This document shows positions 47,634 through 62,379 of a DNA stretch of 64,000 nucleotides, piece after piece. Within the stretch, counting starts at the first letter, position 1, and every line of letters begins with the position of its first letter. The notes below the pieces were generated by a model that did not search any database, was not told where the DNA came from, and worked only from the letters and a program-made list of their open reading frames with translations. Source of the stretch: Monoplex corrugatus (taxonomy: Eukaryota > Mollusca > Gastropoda > Littorinimorpha > Ranellidae). The stretch covers positions 44,079,014-44,143,013 of the forward strand of contig JAPXFY010000022.1 of the NCBI GenBank assembly GCA_030674185.1, in the 5' to 3' direction. The position numbers were made by a program, and so were the translations under genes.

Positions 47634-48687
47634 TTCAGATTCAGTTTGGCATGACATCCCTCGATCATGACCAACTTTTACAATTCATCCACTACGTCCA
47701 AACGTTTCACCCATCCATCAAGTTCACATATGAAATTTCAAACACATCCATAAGCTTCCTGGATATCGAAGTTTCCATTCAATCTGAACAACTAGTCACT
47801 ACAGTCCACTACAAACCTACAGACTCACATTCCTACCTGGACTACCAATCATCTCACACTTCCAACACCAGAAACAGCATTCCCTACTCGCAGTTCTTGA
47901 GACTACGACGCCTCTGCTCAGACGAAGACAATTTTCAGGACAAAGCAGTTGAAATGACTAGATTTTTCCTGCGCAGACATTACCCACCCGAGGTCATCAA
48001 TGAAGCCCGGAAAAAAGTCAACTCTGTCTCTCGGCCAAATGCCCTCCATTCAAAGCCCAAAGCTGTCACAGAGGATCGGCCAGTCCTCAGTCTAGTTTAC
48101 CACCCGTCCGTGCACCTCATAAAAAGGATCATCTTGTCCAACTGGAATTTTGCGATCCAGTCCCACTAACAGGTGAAACCTTTGACAAGCGCCCTTTGAT
48201 CGTCTACAAGAGAGACACGAATCTCCGCGACTTGCTGGTGCATTCGAATTTCAGCAAACCAGTCAGCCAACCTCCAGGAACCTCTCCATGCAACAAACCT
48301 AAATGCAAGACTTGTCCTTTCTTGTGCTCAGCCACCACAGTCAAAGGCCCCAAATCTCATATGAGAATTACAAAACATTTCAACTGTCAAACTTATAACA
48401 TTGTCTACTTGATCAGCTGCTCTAAATGTTCCCAATTGTATATTGGTGAAACTGGACGCACCCTTGACACACGTTTCAAAGAACACTTGGCTGATATCCG
48501 CCACCAAAGGGATAAAACTATCCCCAATCACTTCAACCAATCAGACCACTCAATCAATGACATCCGAGTGAAAGGTCTGTGGCTTCTACACAATAACAGC
48601 ACCATAGACAGGAAAGACAGAGAATCCCACCTCATAAATAAACTTGGAACACGCAAACCACATGGTCTTAATGACAAACCATAAGTA
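47634..48687 (+). pseudogene. Penelope-like element: RT C-terminus and GIY-YIG endonuclease
   Basis: Two adjacent plus-strand frames belong to one ancestral ORF. The first (47651-48169) carries HPSIKFTYEISNTSISFLDI, the end of the RT domain, and the linker typical of Penelope-like polymerases (FFLRRHYPPEVINEARKKV). A frame disruption between about 48145 and 48190 shifts to the second frame (48196-48684, 162 codons). That frame has a Cys cluster CNKPKCKTC (C32, C37, C40) and the GIY-YIG endonuclease: IVY 69-71, YIG 82-84 in LYIGETGRTLDTRFKEH, Arg93, and Glu143 in DRESHLI, ending KPHGLNDKP. The catalytic residues are intact, but the RT core with its YADD motif is missing upstream and the frame is broken. 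It normally nicks target DNA for reverse transcription. The domain assignment is secure; the subfamily (Neptune/Poseidon-like) is not. Confidence 0.9.
48196..48687 (+). CDS. GIY-YIG endonuclease domain frame of the Penelope-like remnant
   Basis: Uninterrupted 162-codon frame, listed separately because the nuclease domain is complete: Y71, Y82, R93 and E143 occupy the expected catalytic positions, and a KPxGLN terminus is present. The Met at 48196 is simply the first Met after the frame break, not a proven start. It is probably not expressed as an independent gene. Confidence 0.6.
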
Positions 48688-49150
48688 ACAAAATTCAGAT
48701 ATGCCGTTTCATGTCTCTTCCTGTTCCCACGCCTACCAGATTCTTGGCACCGGGCACAATCTACTCCCTTATCTCTCGGCTCTTGCCCTGTGCCTTCTTC
48801 AGAACAGGGCTATACCGATATAGCATGGCCACTTCTCAAAATTGCAGAACTCATCTCACTTCCCTTTTGACATCATAGTTGCCTCCCCTCTCCCCTTTTC
48901 TTACTATTGCTCATGATGACATGGGCATTCCATCTCTTACCCACTGGACGAGGCGGCAGGGAAGTTTTTAGTCCCGTTTTTATTATCCATTGTTTGGTGT
49001 CTGTGATTTGTCTGTGACCGTGCGTTCGCGCTTGACAAAGGCTAGTTGGCCGAAAATTTGCGCTTGTTTTGTTTTGTCTTGTTGGAGACGCACTTATATT
49101 GGTTTTCTTGTTCTTCTGGTTTGTTTCTGAGTGTGCAAGGTCGGACTCAG
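48688..49150 (+). mobile_element. Penelope-like 3' terminal region
   Basis: Downstream non-coding part of the element. It ends with a terminal block (48940-49145): 'cccactggacgaggcggcag', 'ggtgtctgtgatttg', 'gcgcttgacaaaggctagtt', 'ggccgaaaatttgcgcttg'. The same block occurs as a solo insertion at 51661-51852 and 56639-56827 and split by a SINE at 46475-46990. Such repeated termini are known for Penelope-like elements (pLTRs). Confidence 0.8.
49025..49062 (+). ncRNA. Hammerhead-like hairpin (degenerate)
   Basis: GCGC closes the motif on both sides: 'gcgcttgacaaaggctagtt' then 'ggccgaaaatttgcgc'. GGC..GCC forms a stem followed by GAAAA. Hammerhead ribozymes in Penelope-like elements have CUGANGA-stem-GAAA. 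Here the first strand is UUGACAA, so the catalytic G8 position would be A. This is a structural resemblance only; activity is not expected. Confidence 0.35.
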
Positions 49151-49689
49151 ATAACAAATTCCATTTTTACTCTTACTACTTATATGAAAAAAACTTTAAT
49201 ATGATGATAAATGGTCGCCGAATAGTCAAGTATTAAAAGAGATTTTGGCACTCGATACCGCCCGTGGTTAGACTAGTACGGCAATGAATGCCCACATCAG
49301 ACTGAACAAGTGTTTTCTATCGCCTACTTTTCGGTCGATTTTTCTTCAGATTACTTGATTTGCTCATTGAAAAGTACGTTTTCAGAAACCTTGAATTACA
49401 TTTTGTTTATCTGTTTATACATTTTGCATGCATCGATAGTAACTGACCATATGTTTACAAATATTGGTTTAAATCCCTTTCAGCATGGTTCGTTCAGTGA
49501 ATACAATCATTTGTACTTCCAATTCAACTGAAAACTATGCAAACTGATATAAACTGACACAATTTTTTTAACTTGTTTTTATTCATTTTCAAATATATAT
49601 CATTTTCAAACATCTTGAAATGTATACAATGCATAATCAACAGATCTAACAAAACGTAAAAAGAACAAGTATTCGTTGCAATATATGTA
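49151..49689. other. AT-rich spacer
   Basis: Low-copy sequence between the Penelope-like element and the microsatellite. No gene recognised. Confidence 0.4.
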
Positions 49690-49878
49690 TTTACACATAT
49701 ATATATACACGCACATATACGTATACAGATATATATACACACATACACATATACACACATCCACATACATATATATATATATATATATACACACACATAG
49801 ATATACACATACATATACATACATGTATATTCACACACATACATACACATACATACATATACATATACATGCACACAT

Positions 49879-49914
<36 letters not shown>

Positions 49915-49915
49915 G

Positions 49916-49983
<68 letters not shown>

Positions 49984-50148
49984 CACATGTACACACACAC
50001 ATACATATACATACACACACATACATACACACACATACATACACACACATACACACACACACATATATATATATGCACGCATACATATGCACACATATAT
50101 ACATATATATACATACACACATACACATACATGTACATCCATATGTCT
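49690..50148. repeat. Compound (CA)n/(TA)n microsatellite
   Basis: About 460 bases of alternating ACACAC, ATATAT and ACATAC blocks. Long frames on both strands (Tyr/Ile/Thr/His or Cys/Val rich) are repeat products. The left boundary of the 5-kb duplication (49989) lies within it. Confidence 0.95.
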
Positions 50149-50233
50149 AACTGCGGCATATGAAGAGATATAAGTTTGCATTTTAAGAAGAAAATTACAC
50201 GAATGTGTGTACGAAACAATAATGGAAAAAATC

Positions 50234-53530
<3,297 letters not shown>

Positions 53531-54075
53531 CAGTGAGAAACCATTTTATAACAGGACCGGTTTATAACAGGAATCCGGATATAACAGGGCTTTTTTCAAT
53601 CCCCATTTTTTCTTCCTCTTTGTCTCTATTAAAACTTATCGGCAATAACAGGGAGACAAGAGGGCTCGATCGGTTTATAGCAGGGGTGCCCAGAAGGGCT
53701 CTGCCGCAGAAAGGGCCTTTGGGCCCCAGACTCAGACGCCACGCAGTTTGGGCCCAGATCTAGAACTAGGGGTAAACCTTGGTATTCTGTGTATGAAAAA
53801 CTGGGAAAAAACCTTCGCAATGCTTAGCGTGATGGGGGCAGCGCAAGCGTGTAGGCCTGAGGGGCCCCGAGTCAGTGAACCCGACCCTTGGGGGGCCATA
53901 TTCAGTTTGGTTTTGCTTACTGCCAAAAACTTTAAAACCAAGAGTTTTGTTGACAAATCCTTTTTTTTCCCCTTGATATCTGATTTAAAAAGAGATTGAT
54001 ATAAAAAGGGATTTTTTAAATTTTGGGCCCCCTCAATTCCCCGTTATATCAAAAAGGTTTTTCAAATTTTGTTTT
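53531..54075. mobile_element. Pogo/Tigger-like MITE, distorted copy
   Basis: Counterpart of 58500-58988. The left end 'cagtgagaaaccattttata' is recognisable, but the right TIR is unrecognisable (ttcaaattttgtttt in place of tttccactgtattctg). Homopolymers are expanded throughout. Confidence 0.7.
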
Positions 54076-54973
54076 TTTTTTGTTGGTCAAGGGGGTTTAC
54101 GTTTTTTTTTTTTTTTTTATTTTGGCCCCCCCTAGGATTTTTGTTTTTTTTTTCTTTTTTTTCTAACTGTTTTTTTTCGTTTTCTATGCTTTAAAGTTTT
54201 TTCATCGACGCATATACAATTGTTTTTTACCGTATTTCATTTTTAAAAAGGGCACCCAAAGAATAAAAAGGTCTGGGTAATTATGGGGAACTGAATAAAA
54301 GTTTGGGAGGAATGTTTTTCAATTCCAGTTTAAACATATTTCCTCGGTTTCTTTTTTTAAATTTTGTTTAATTTTTAAATTTTTTCTATATATTCCGGGG
54401 GCCTTTTTAAAAAGGAAAATATTTCCCTTTCCCCCAAAAAATTTTTCCCCTTTTTTTTTTTTCGTTTTTAATTTTGTGTGTTTTGTGAAACCCCGCAAGT
54501 TGATGACAGTTTTTTAGTTTGTTTAAAGCGGGCAAAACTATGATCCATTTTTCCCTGTATTTTCCGGGCTGTTTTTCCCCGATCCCCCTTTTTTTTTTCA
54601 GCTTTACCCAATTTTTTGTGCGTACATGCAAAGTGTGTGAAATTTTGAGGTTTTTAAAGTATTGTAGGGTCTTTGTAAAGTGGGGGCTTGGTGGTTTTGT
54701 GTGTGTTTTTTGCCGTGTTTTCCCGGAAAATGTGGGGCCTTTTGTTTTTTTGTGTTTTTTTTTTTTCGTGTGTCTATGGGGGTGGGTGTGTGTAATAAAG
54801 GGAGGAGAAGAGGAGAGAGAGAAGGGGGAGAGAGAGAGGGGGAGGGAGAGAGAGAGGAGGAGAGAGAAAGAGAGAGGAGAGAGAGGAGGGGGCAGACAGA
54901 AAAGAAAAGAGAGTCTGGTTTTTTTTTATGTAAAGTTTCAAACTTTTTAAAAACTCATAGATTTTGAAGCAAT
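54076..54973. other. Homopolymer-distorted sequence
   Basis: Aligns by eye to 58995-59757 but with runs of T, G, C or A replacing mixed bases, for example 'tggggcccc' or 'tttttttt' where the right copy has ordinary sequence. The (GA)n tract at 54795-54905 corresponds to 59597-59675 with inserted G-runs. No annotation of this stretch should be trusted. Confidence 0.8.
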
Positions 54974-55218
54974 GTACACACACACATACATATACATACA
55001 CACACATACATACACACACATACATACACACACATACACACACACACATATATATATATGCACGCATACATATGCACACATATATACATATATATACATA
55101 CACACATACACATACATGTACATCCATATGTCTAACTGCGGCATATGAAGAGATATAAGTTTGCATTTTAAGAAGAAAATTACACGAATGTGTGTACGAA
55201 ACAATAATGGAAAAAATC

Positions 55219-55332
<114 letters not shown>

Positions 55333-56638
55333 AAGCAAACAAAAACAAATAATTGGACGAACAATATCAAAATCCAACAGCTTCATACGTCAAGGATAAC
55401 TGCATGCTGTTGTTGTTTTTTTCTTCTTCTAATGATGTCCATGAAAAAAAAAGTTATCTTTGAATGGAGGATGTCTGCCATTTATAGAAAGAGGCATGTC
55501 CTCTGCATTCCATCACGATCTACTTTTATGTTGTAACACGATCTTTATTCATTGACTTATTAGCTTTTGTGCTGAGCATGGCTGAGACAATTGTTTATGT
55601 GTCAAACATCAGCGGTATATAGTAAGACCACTTTGATACGAATGTTGTATTGCACATATCCACACATGCTATGCGTTTTTTCTATCATGAACCTCCGTTT
55701 AAGCTGTTGTTAGAATACATGAAAAGTAGGTGGTATTTTCTCTATTCGACATTTATGTAATAAGAATTTTGCAAAAATAAGAAGAAAAACCAAAGATATC
55801 ATGTTTTAAAGCTCTCAGATGTTCCAAGTATAATTAATTCTTCGTTCAATTTCAAATAACGTGTATGTACACATTTTTCATTTTACGGAGATTCAAAAGA
55901 ATATCAAAATTGACGAACCGCGTTACATCCCCAGAGTGAATGCTGAATATTTTCAGGTTCTATATTGCAAAAGGTACATTTATATTTGTTACTGATTTTC
56001 ATATTTTAAGTGTTTTGTTTGTAGTAATCATTCTGAGAACAACCCGGAATTGAAACCATTTAAGTTTGACATCAGTTATTTTCTGAATCTTTTTGAAAAC
56101 AACCTTCCAGTTTATATCTGTGGACAGTTTTGTGTTCCACTTACTACAACACTTTAAGTCTTGACCGTTGTCAGGTAGAATGTCGTAGTATTGTTTCGTT
56201 CCTTTGTGGCTTGAATAAATGATCTGAAGGGACTTCTTCAAATTTAAAGCATGATTATTATGAATGTCAAGGTCCATTTTTCTTGTGTATTTTTTAATCG
56301 CTTGAATAACTCCAAAATAGGTGTTAAAATTCAAGATTAGTCCATATGAAGTTCTGAATTCATCATAAGTCAAAACGTGACCATTGTTTTTCGTAAGATG
56401 AGAAACACGGAAGATACCTTTATTAATCCTTTTTTTTTCTTTGTATAAGATTGTTTTGTTTTCAATTCTTATATTGTCGTTACAAAATGTAGGTTCTGTA
56501 GCAAATTCTTCAGAAGTTGCTGGGTGTATTTTTGCTTAATGGCTACCTGGCTGAACCTGTCTCTCAGTGCAAAAGAAGGCTACTTACTGCGTATTTTTGT
56601 AACCTCGAAAAGAGACATTTTATCGGTAAATCTGTAAC

Positions 56639-56827
56639 CAGAAGAACAAGAAAACCAATACGAGCGCGTATCCAACAAAACAAAACAAAACAAGCGCAAA
56701 TTTTCGGCCAACTAGCCTTTGTCAAGCGCGAACGCACGGTCACAAGCAGATCACAAACACCAAACAATGGATAATAAAAACGGGACTAAAAACTTCCCTG
56801 CTGCCTCGTCCAGTGGGTAAGAAATGG
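56639..56827 (-). mobile_element. Solo Penelope-like terminus inside the LINE (right copy)
   Basis: Duplicate of 51661-51852 with AAATCTGTAAC (56628-56638) and AAATCTGTGAC (56828-56838) flanks. Slightly shorter because of 1-base deletions. Confidence 0.88.
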
Positions 56828-58499
56828 AAATCTGTGACAAAACGTGTTTCAAATGGAATAGAAAAGCTTACTGTATTTTTGCTGTTATTCTTTATAGGCA
56901 TCTAACACGTGTTGCCAAAACATGTTGACTTTGGTATTAACTGATAGACATGATCCATACATATTGAGGTTATCCATCATGGGAAACATAACAGTTATAA
57001 TGTTTTTCCACTTATGGTTTGTATTGTTTAATTTCCGTATCCAGATAATGTTTAGCGTGTTCAGAAACTGCTTCATGTCAATCAAACCAAACCCTCCTTT
57101 ATGAATACGGTTTACTGCAGATTTTCTGTTAATACGGTCTGGTTTTCCTTTCCATGTAAATTTGAAGCACAATTTTTGTAAGTTTAAATAAAATTAAAGA
57201 TTTTAGAACCGCTATTCGTCCCCGTGGGGTGATTAATCTTTTTATCCATATCTTAAATAACTTTAAGATTTCTGAAAATGAATCATCATAATTAAGTTTT
57301 TCACAGTTTATCAAGTCTGCGGTAAAGCAAACATCTAAAATCTTAAACTTTGATGGACTCCATTCCATTTTTAGATGTGATAAATATTTCGTTGTGGAAT
57401 TTTTCTTCCTTCCAAGCCATATAGTTTGTGTTTTACTATTTTACTAGTGTTTATCACTAAACCAGATTTCTGTCCAAAATTATTCAATGTGTTAATTGTT
57501 TCTTCAAAAGAAGTTGCATCACCTTGTGTTATGATTTGTGTACCATCTGCATATTGCGAAATCCTTTGTGCACAGTTGTTAATAGTTATACCTTTTATTT
57601 CATCATTTTCTCTTATCATGGTTCCAAGAATTTCTACACACAGTATAAACAAGTAAGGTGAAATGGGGTCTCCTTGTCGACATCCTCTCTCAACTGGAAA
57701 CCAAACCCAAATATTTTCAAAACTTCCAGTCTATAGAGTCAAACGCCTTTTCAAAGTCAATACAAAGAAGTAAACTTTGAAGATTATTGTAGTTCAGGTA
57801 ATGAATAGTGTCATACATTAAACTTATGTTGTCCCCTGTATGTATGTTTGACATAAAGTCGGTCTGACCTTCGTTGATAAGAGAAGGCAGTACCGATCTG
57901 AGACAATTGGATATACAAAGCGCCAGTTTTATATACGACGCTAAGCAATGATATTGGTCTCCAGTTTGTAATGTATTCCACTGGTTTATCACCTTTAGGT
58001 ATGCAACCCCCATCGCACCCTCTTTCTGAGTTACAGATAATTCACCTTTTTTAAAAACCTTCATTTAACGATCTGACAACGAACGAACCTATTTTATTCC
58101 AAAATACTTCGAAAAAATTCTGCAGTAAATCCATCAGAGCCTGGGCTTTTATTATTTTTCATATCTTTTAGCGCTTGTCTTGCTTCATCTAGATAAACTG
58201 TCCTTCTATTACATTTGCTTCATCGCCTGATAGTGTTGGGATATCATTTACCAGGTCTTTCATTTCAGATTCGCCTAATATTTTCTTACTATATAGATCT
58301 TCATAAAAAAATCGACTTCTTGAGTTATTTCGTTGCGCCCAAGCTTTTCTATTCCATTTGAAACACGTTTTGTTACAGATTTACCGATAAAATGTCTCTT
58401 TTCGAGGTTACAAAAGTATGTCGAGATCGTAGAAGAATGCCATCCATTTTCTTTTTTCTTATTTCAATCAAATTAGCTTTACATTCTTCCAAGCGTTTA

Positions 58500-58988
58500 C
58501 AGTGGAAACCATTTATAACAGGACCGGTTATAACAGGAATCCGGATATAACAGGGCTTTTTTCAATCCCCATTTTTTCTTCCTCTTTGTCTCTATTAAAA
58601 CTTATCGGCAATAACAGGGAGACAAGAGGGCTCGATCGGTTATAGCAGGGATGCCGAGACGGGCTCTGCAGCAGAAAGGCCTAGGCCTAGACTCAGCACG
58701 CCACGCAGTAGGCCTAGATCTAGATCTAGGCTAGCCTTGGTATACTGTGTACTGTACACTGAAAGAACGCTTCGCAATGCTAGCGTGATGCGCGCGCAAG
58801 CGTGTAGGCCTGAGGCCACTGAGTCAGTGACTGACTGCGCCATCATTCAGTTTGTAAGCTTACTGCACACTTACACCAAGAGTTAGTTGATCAGTCCTTA
58901 TTTCCCTTGATATCTGATATAACAGAGATCTGATATAACAGGGATTTTGATTTGGTCCCATCATCCCTGTTATATCAGGTTTCCACTG
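58500..58988. mobile_element. Pogo/Tigger-like MITE (489 bp)
   Basis: Ends are CAGTGGAAACC...ATAACAGG (left) and CCTGTTATATCAGGTTTCCACTG (right, given in two parts: CCTGTTATATC, AGGTTTCCACTG). They are flanked by TA (58498-58499 and 58989-58990). Sub-terminal 'tataacagg' motifs recur inside both ends. CAGT...TATAAC ends with a TA duplication are typical of pogo/Tigger-type elements. No transposase frame; it splits the LINE linker. Confidence 0.82.
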
Positions 58989-59464
58989 TATTCTGTTGGT
59001 CAGATTTACGTGTTATTTGCTCTAGATGCTGTATTTCTGTCTCTAACTGTTTCTCGTTTTCTATGCTCTTACGTTTTTTCATCGACGCATATACAATTGT
59101 TTTTGACCGTATTTTCATTAAAAGGACATCAATGAATAACAGGTCTGATAATTATGTGAACTGAATAAATGTTTGGGAGGAATGTTTTCAATTCCAGTAT
59201 AGCATATTCCTCGGTTACATTTTTAATTTCAGTAATAATTTCTTCTATATATTCAGTATCTTTTAATAAGGAACTATTACATTTCCAAAAAGTCTCCTTT
59301 TTATTTCGTTTTATTGTGTGTGTTTGTGTGAACTGCAAGTTGATGACAGTTTGCTTAGTTTGTAATGCGACAACTATGATCCATTTTCAGTGTATCTCCG
59401 GGCTGTTTCCAGATCGTCTTTTTCAGCTGACGAATTGTGTGTGCGTACATGCATGTGTGTGAAT

Positions 59465-59593
59465 GTGTGAGTGTTTACGTATTGTAGGTCTGTGTATGTG
59501 TGCTTGTGTGTGTGTGTGTGTGTGCTGTGTGTCAGGACATGTGTGTCTTTGTATGTGTGTGTGTCTTCGTGTGTCTATGCGTGTGTGTGTGTA

Positions 59594-59596
<3 letters not shown>
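59465..59596. repeat. (TG)n-rich tract
   Basis: Imperfect (GT)n leading into (GA)n. Confidence 0.85.
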
Positions 59597-59676
<80 letters not shown>

Positions 59677-59700
59677 CAGACAGACAGACAGATAGAGAGT
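59597..59700. repeat. (GA)n microsatellite
   Basis: (GA) for about 80 bases, then (GACA)n. Confidence 0.95.
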
Positions 59701-59759
59701 CTGTTCTGTATGTAAAGTTTCAGCTGCTTAACACTCATAGATTTGAACGCAAACGTGTA

Positions 59760-59889
59760 CGTTCACACACACACTCACACAGACACACGCATACACACAC
59801 CCAAGCAGGAGAGACAGAGAGGAAAGACAGTCAAATGGAGAGACAGAGGCGGACAACACAAACCAGCATAACACTTTCTCACATTCACA

Positions 59890-59959
<70 letters not shown>

Positions 59960-60032
59960 CTCTCTCACATTCGCACACACAGATACACACACATACACAC
60001 ACACATGTAAGAGAGAGAGACACACACACAAG
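59760..60032. repeat. (CA)n microsatellites
   Basis: Several CA runs, the longest at 59886-59954. Confidence 0.93.
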
Positions 60033-60480
60033 CAATTTTCACTGTTTAATAGACATGTACATTTTTTCGTTACGGCTACAACCATTCAGTGACATGAAAT
60101 GAAAAAAAAAAAAATCAGCCATAAAAATTACGTTAAATACCAACTCTGACACACAAACAAACGAAAGTCCCATCAAACAAACAGACAAACAAACAAACAA
60201 ACAGTTAAAACCAGTAAACCATTCACACAAACGAAAATAAAAAAGACCATCATCAAAACAAAAATGCATTCATATCATGATTATGTAGATGAATTACAAT
60301 ACCTGATAAATGATAGGAATCTTTAATAACAAAACTTATAATAAATCATTCTAGTGTCGAACTACTCTCCAAATGTGTTCGTACTCACTGGACACATAAT
60401 CACACATTTTAATTCAGCTTGGAGAACTCGAAGATATTACACGAACTGACCACACTCCACTATGTTGTTGTGCGGTAGAC
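60033..60480. other. Spacer, nothing recognised
   Basis: Low-copy AT-rich sequence with an (ACAA)n stretch at 60172-60200. Confidence 0.4.
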
Positions 60481-61205
60481 GTGCATGGCGTGTGTTTTCA
60501 TGTTTGGTGGGCGTGCATGGTGTGTGTTTTTATGTTTGGTGGGTGTGCATGGTGTGTGTTTTCATGTTTGGTGGGTGTGCATGATATGTTTTCATGTTTG
60601 ATGGGCGTGCAAGGTGTGTGTTTTCATGTTTGGTGGGCGTGCATGGTGTGTGTTTTCATGTTTGGTGGGCGTGCATGGTATGTGTTTTCATGTTTGGTGG
60701 GTGTGCATGGTGTGTGTTTTCATGTTTGGTGGGTGTGCATGATATGTGTTTTCATGTTTGATGGGCGTGCAAGGTGTGTGTTTTCATGTTTGGTGGGCGT
60801 GCATGGTGTGTGTTTTCATGTTTGGTGGGCGTGCATGGTGTGTGTTTTCATGTTTGGTGGGTGTGCATGGTGTGTGTTTTCATGTTTGGTGGTGTGCATG
60901 ATATGTGTTTTCATGTTTGATGGGCGTGCAAGGTGTGTGTTTTCATGTTTGGTGGGCGTGCATGGTGTGTGTTTTCATGTTTGGTGGGCGTGCGTGGTGT
61001 GTGTTTTCATGTTTGGTGGGCGTGCATAGTATGTGTTTTCATGTTTGGTGAGCGTGCACGGTATGTGTTTTCATGTTTGATGGGCGTGCACGGCGTGCGT
61101 TTCATGTTTGGTGGGCGTGCATGGTGTGTTTTCATGTTTGGTGGGCGTTCATGGTGTGTTTTCATGTTTGGTGGGCGTGCATGGTGTGTGTTTTCATGTT
61201 TCCAC
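60481..61205. repeat. 32-bp minisatellite (~23 units)
   Basis: Unit gtgcatggtgtgtgttttca + tgtttggtgggc (32 bp). A 5-unit, 160-bp higher-order repeat is seen: the 'gatgggcgtgcaagg' variant occurs at about 60600, 60760 and 60918. The forward frame reading MCVFMFGG repeatedly is a repeat product. Confidence 0.95.
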
Positions 61206-61289
61206 ATGTTGTATGGCGTGGAATTTTGGTGGATTGCTTGGTGTGTGTTTCCATATCTAACAATGCTGTGTGTTCTGCAACTTCCATGG

Positions 61290-61625
61290 ACGCGTATGCT
61301 GGGAGTTTTGTCGTGTTTTTCCGTAAGCCAGCGACTGACATGATTTACAGGGATATGTTATCAGCATGCATACTTGATATTCTGCCTGGGTACACATACG
61401 ATGGGGATCAGTCAACAACAGCCTGTGCACATGGTGACCTGGGGTATCCGAACAATCTCCACCTGTACATGGTGACCTGGGGTATCCCAACAATCTCCAC
61501 CTGTACATGGTGACCTGGGGTATCCGAACAATCTCCACCCTTTGCTGTACCAGGTGGAAGATGTCCAGGCAACCTGAACCCAGGACTTTCTGCATGGAAG
61601 TCTGTTTACCTACATGTCTACTGCA
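61290..61625 (-). mobile_element. SINE (family S2), minus strand, with internal triplication
   Basis: The reverse complement carries a B-box-like 'agtcctgggttcag' (about 61576-61590), then the body, and ends 'atccctgtaaatcatgtcag', 'tcgctggcttacgg', matching 13705-13980. A 38-bp block (catggtgacctggggtatcc, gaacaatctccacctgta) is present three times at 61427-61545. Confidence 0.75.
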
Positions 61626-61634
61626 CCTGTCAAC

Positions 61635-61859
61635 TTAACCATTTGACTCCAGCACCCAGTCCATCAGCAACCTGCATTGTCAACCATGCTAGCAAAGCAA
61701 AAACGTAACCTTCTGACTCCCTCACCCTACCCACCAGCTTCCTGCTGTACAGGGTGAGGGAGTCAAAGCGTTAATTTTTGCAGTTGGTGAGCAAGGTATA
61801 GGAGTCAAAGGGTTAAGTTTTTGCAGTTGGTGAGCAAGGTGCAGGAGTCAAAGGGTTAA
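61635..61859. mobile_element. Palindromic MITE, nested form
   Basis: TTAACCATTTGACTCCAGC at the left, 'gcattgtcaaccatgctagc' connector, inner arms around 'cagcttcctgctgtacaggg', then the outer right arm twice ('tgcagttggtgagcaaggt') ending GGGTTAA. It supplies the empty-site reference for the LINE insertion at 45893. Confidence 0.85.
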
Positions 61860-62137
61860 GAATATTTGAAGGCCAAAGTTAAAATAAGAACCCTTGATAA
61901 CAAAAAAGGTATGAAAAGATCAAGACAAAATGAACAGAATGATTTAATTATGGCAAGCAGATCTGGTGTAGGAAATAAAGAGATGGGGGCAGAAAGAACC
62001 AAAAAAAAAAAAAATTTTTTTTTCTACAAAGGTATGAAAATAAGAAATACACAAACTGCTGGTGTTTACTTTTCTCTCACACCCGGGCCCTCGCTGAGAA
62101 GACACTATCAACTTTTTATTATAATATTATCAATGCA
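61860..62137. other. Spacer with A/T-run
   Basis: Low-copy sequence; A-run then T-run at about 62000-62023. No gene recognised. Confidence 0.4.
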
Positions 62138-62290
62138 CGAGTACGTCCAGTTGGTTAGTTCTTTGATAGAGCCGAGGCTTGAGATCTGATATCTCCAGTT
62201 CAACCCTTTCCCGCGACACTGAAAACTGGTCTGTTTGCTGCCCGTCTTCATGTTTCCATCATTCTGGTGGTGTCGACTATTAGTGTACTG
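62138..62290 (+). mobile_element. tRNA-derived SINE (family S1)
   Basis: A-box-like 'ccagttggttagttctttg', B-box-like CCAGTTCAACCC (about 62198-62209), then 'ggtctgtttgctgcccgtct' and 'attctggtggtgtcgac'. Best-preserved plus-strand S1 copy. Confidence 0.72.
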
Positions 62291-62379
62291 TAGTCCCTCT
62301 TCTCCCTCTCCATCATATCATTTCAAGGCCTTGCCAGTGTATATGCTCAGGTAGACTGCAACCAAGATTATTCCAGTGG

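Noticed and set aside
53748..54967. Several 75-143 codon frames
   Set aside because: They lie in the homopolymer-distorted stretch, whose sequence is doubtful.
60481..61205. 182-codon frame MCVFMFGG-type as a Cys-rich secreted protein
   Set aside because: It is produced by the 32-bp minisatellite, and shifted versions of the same peptide appear in other frames.
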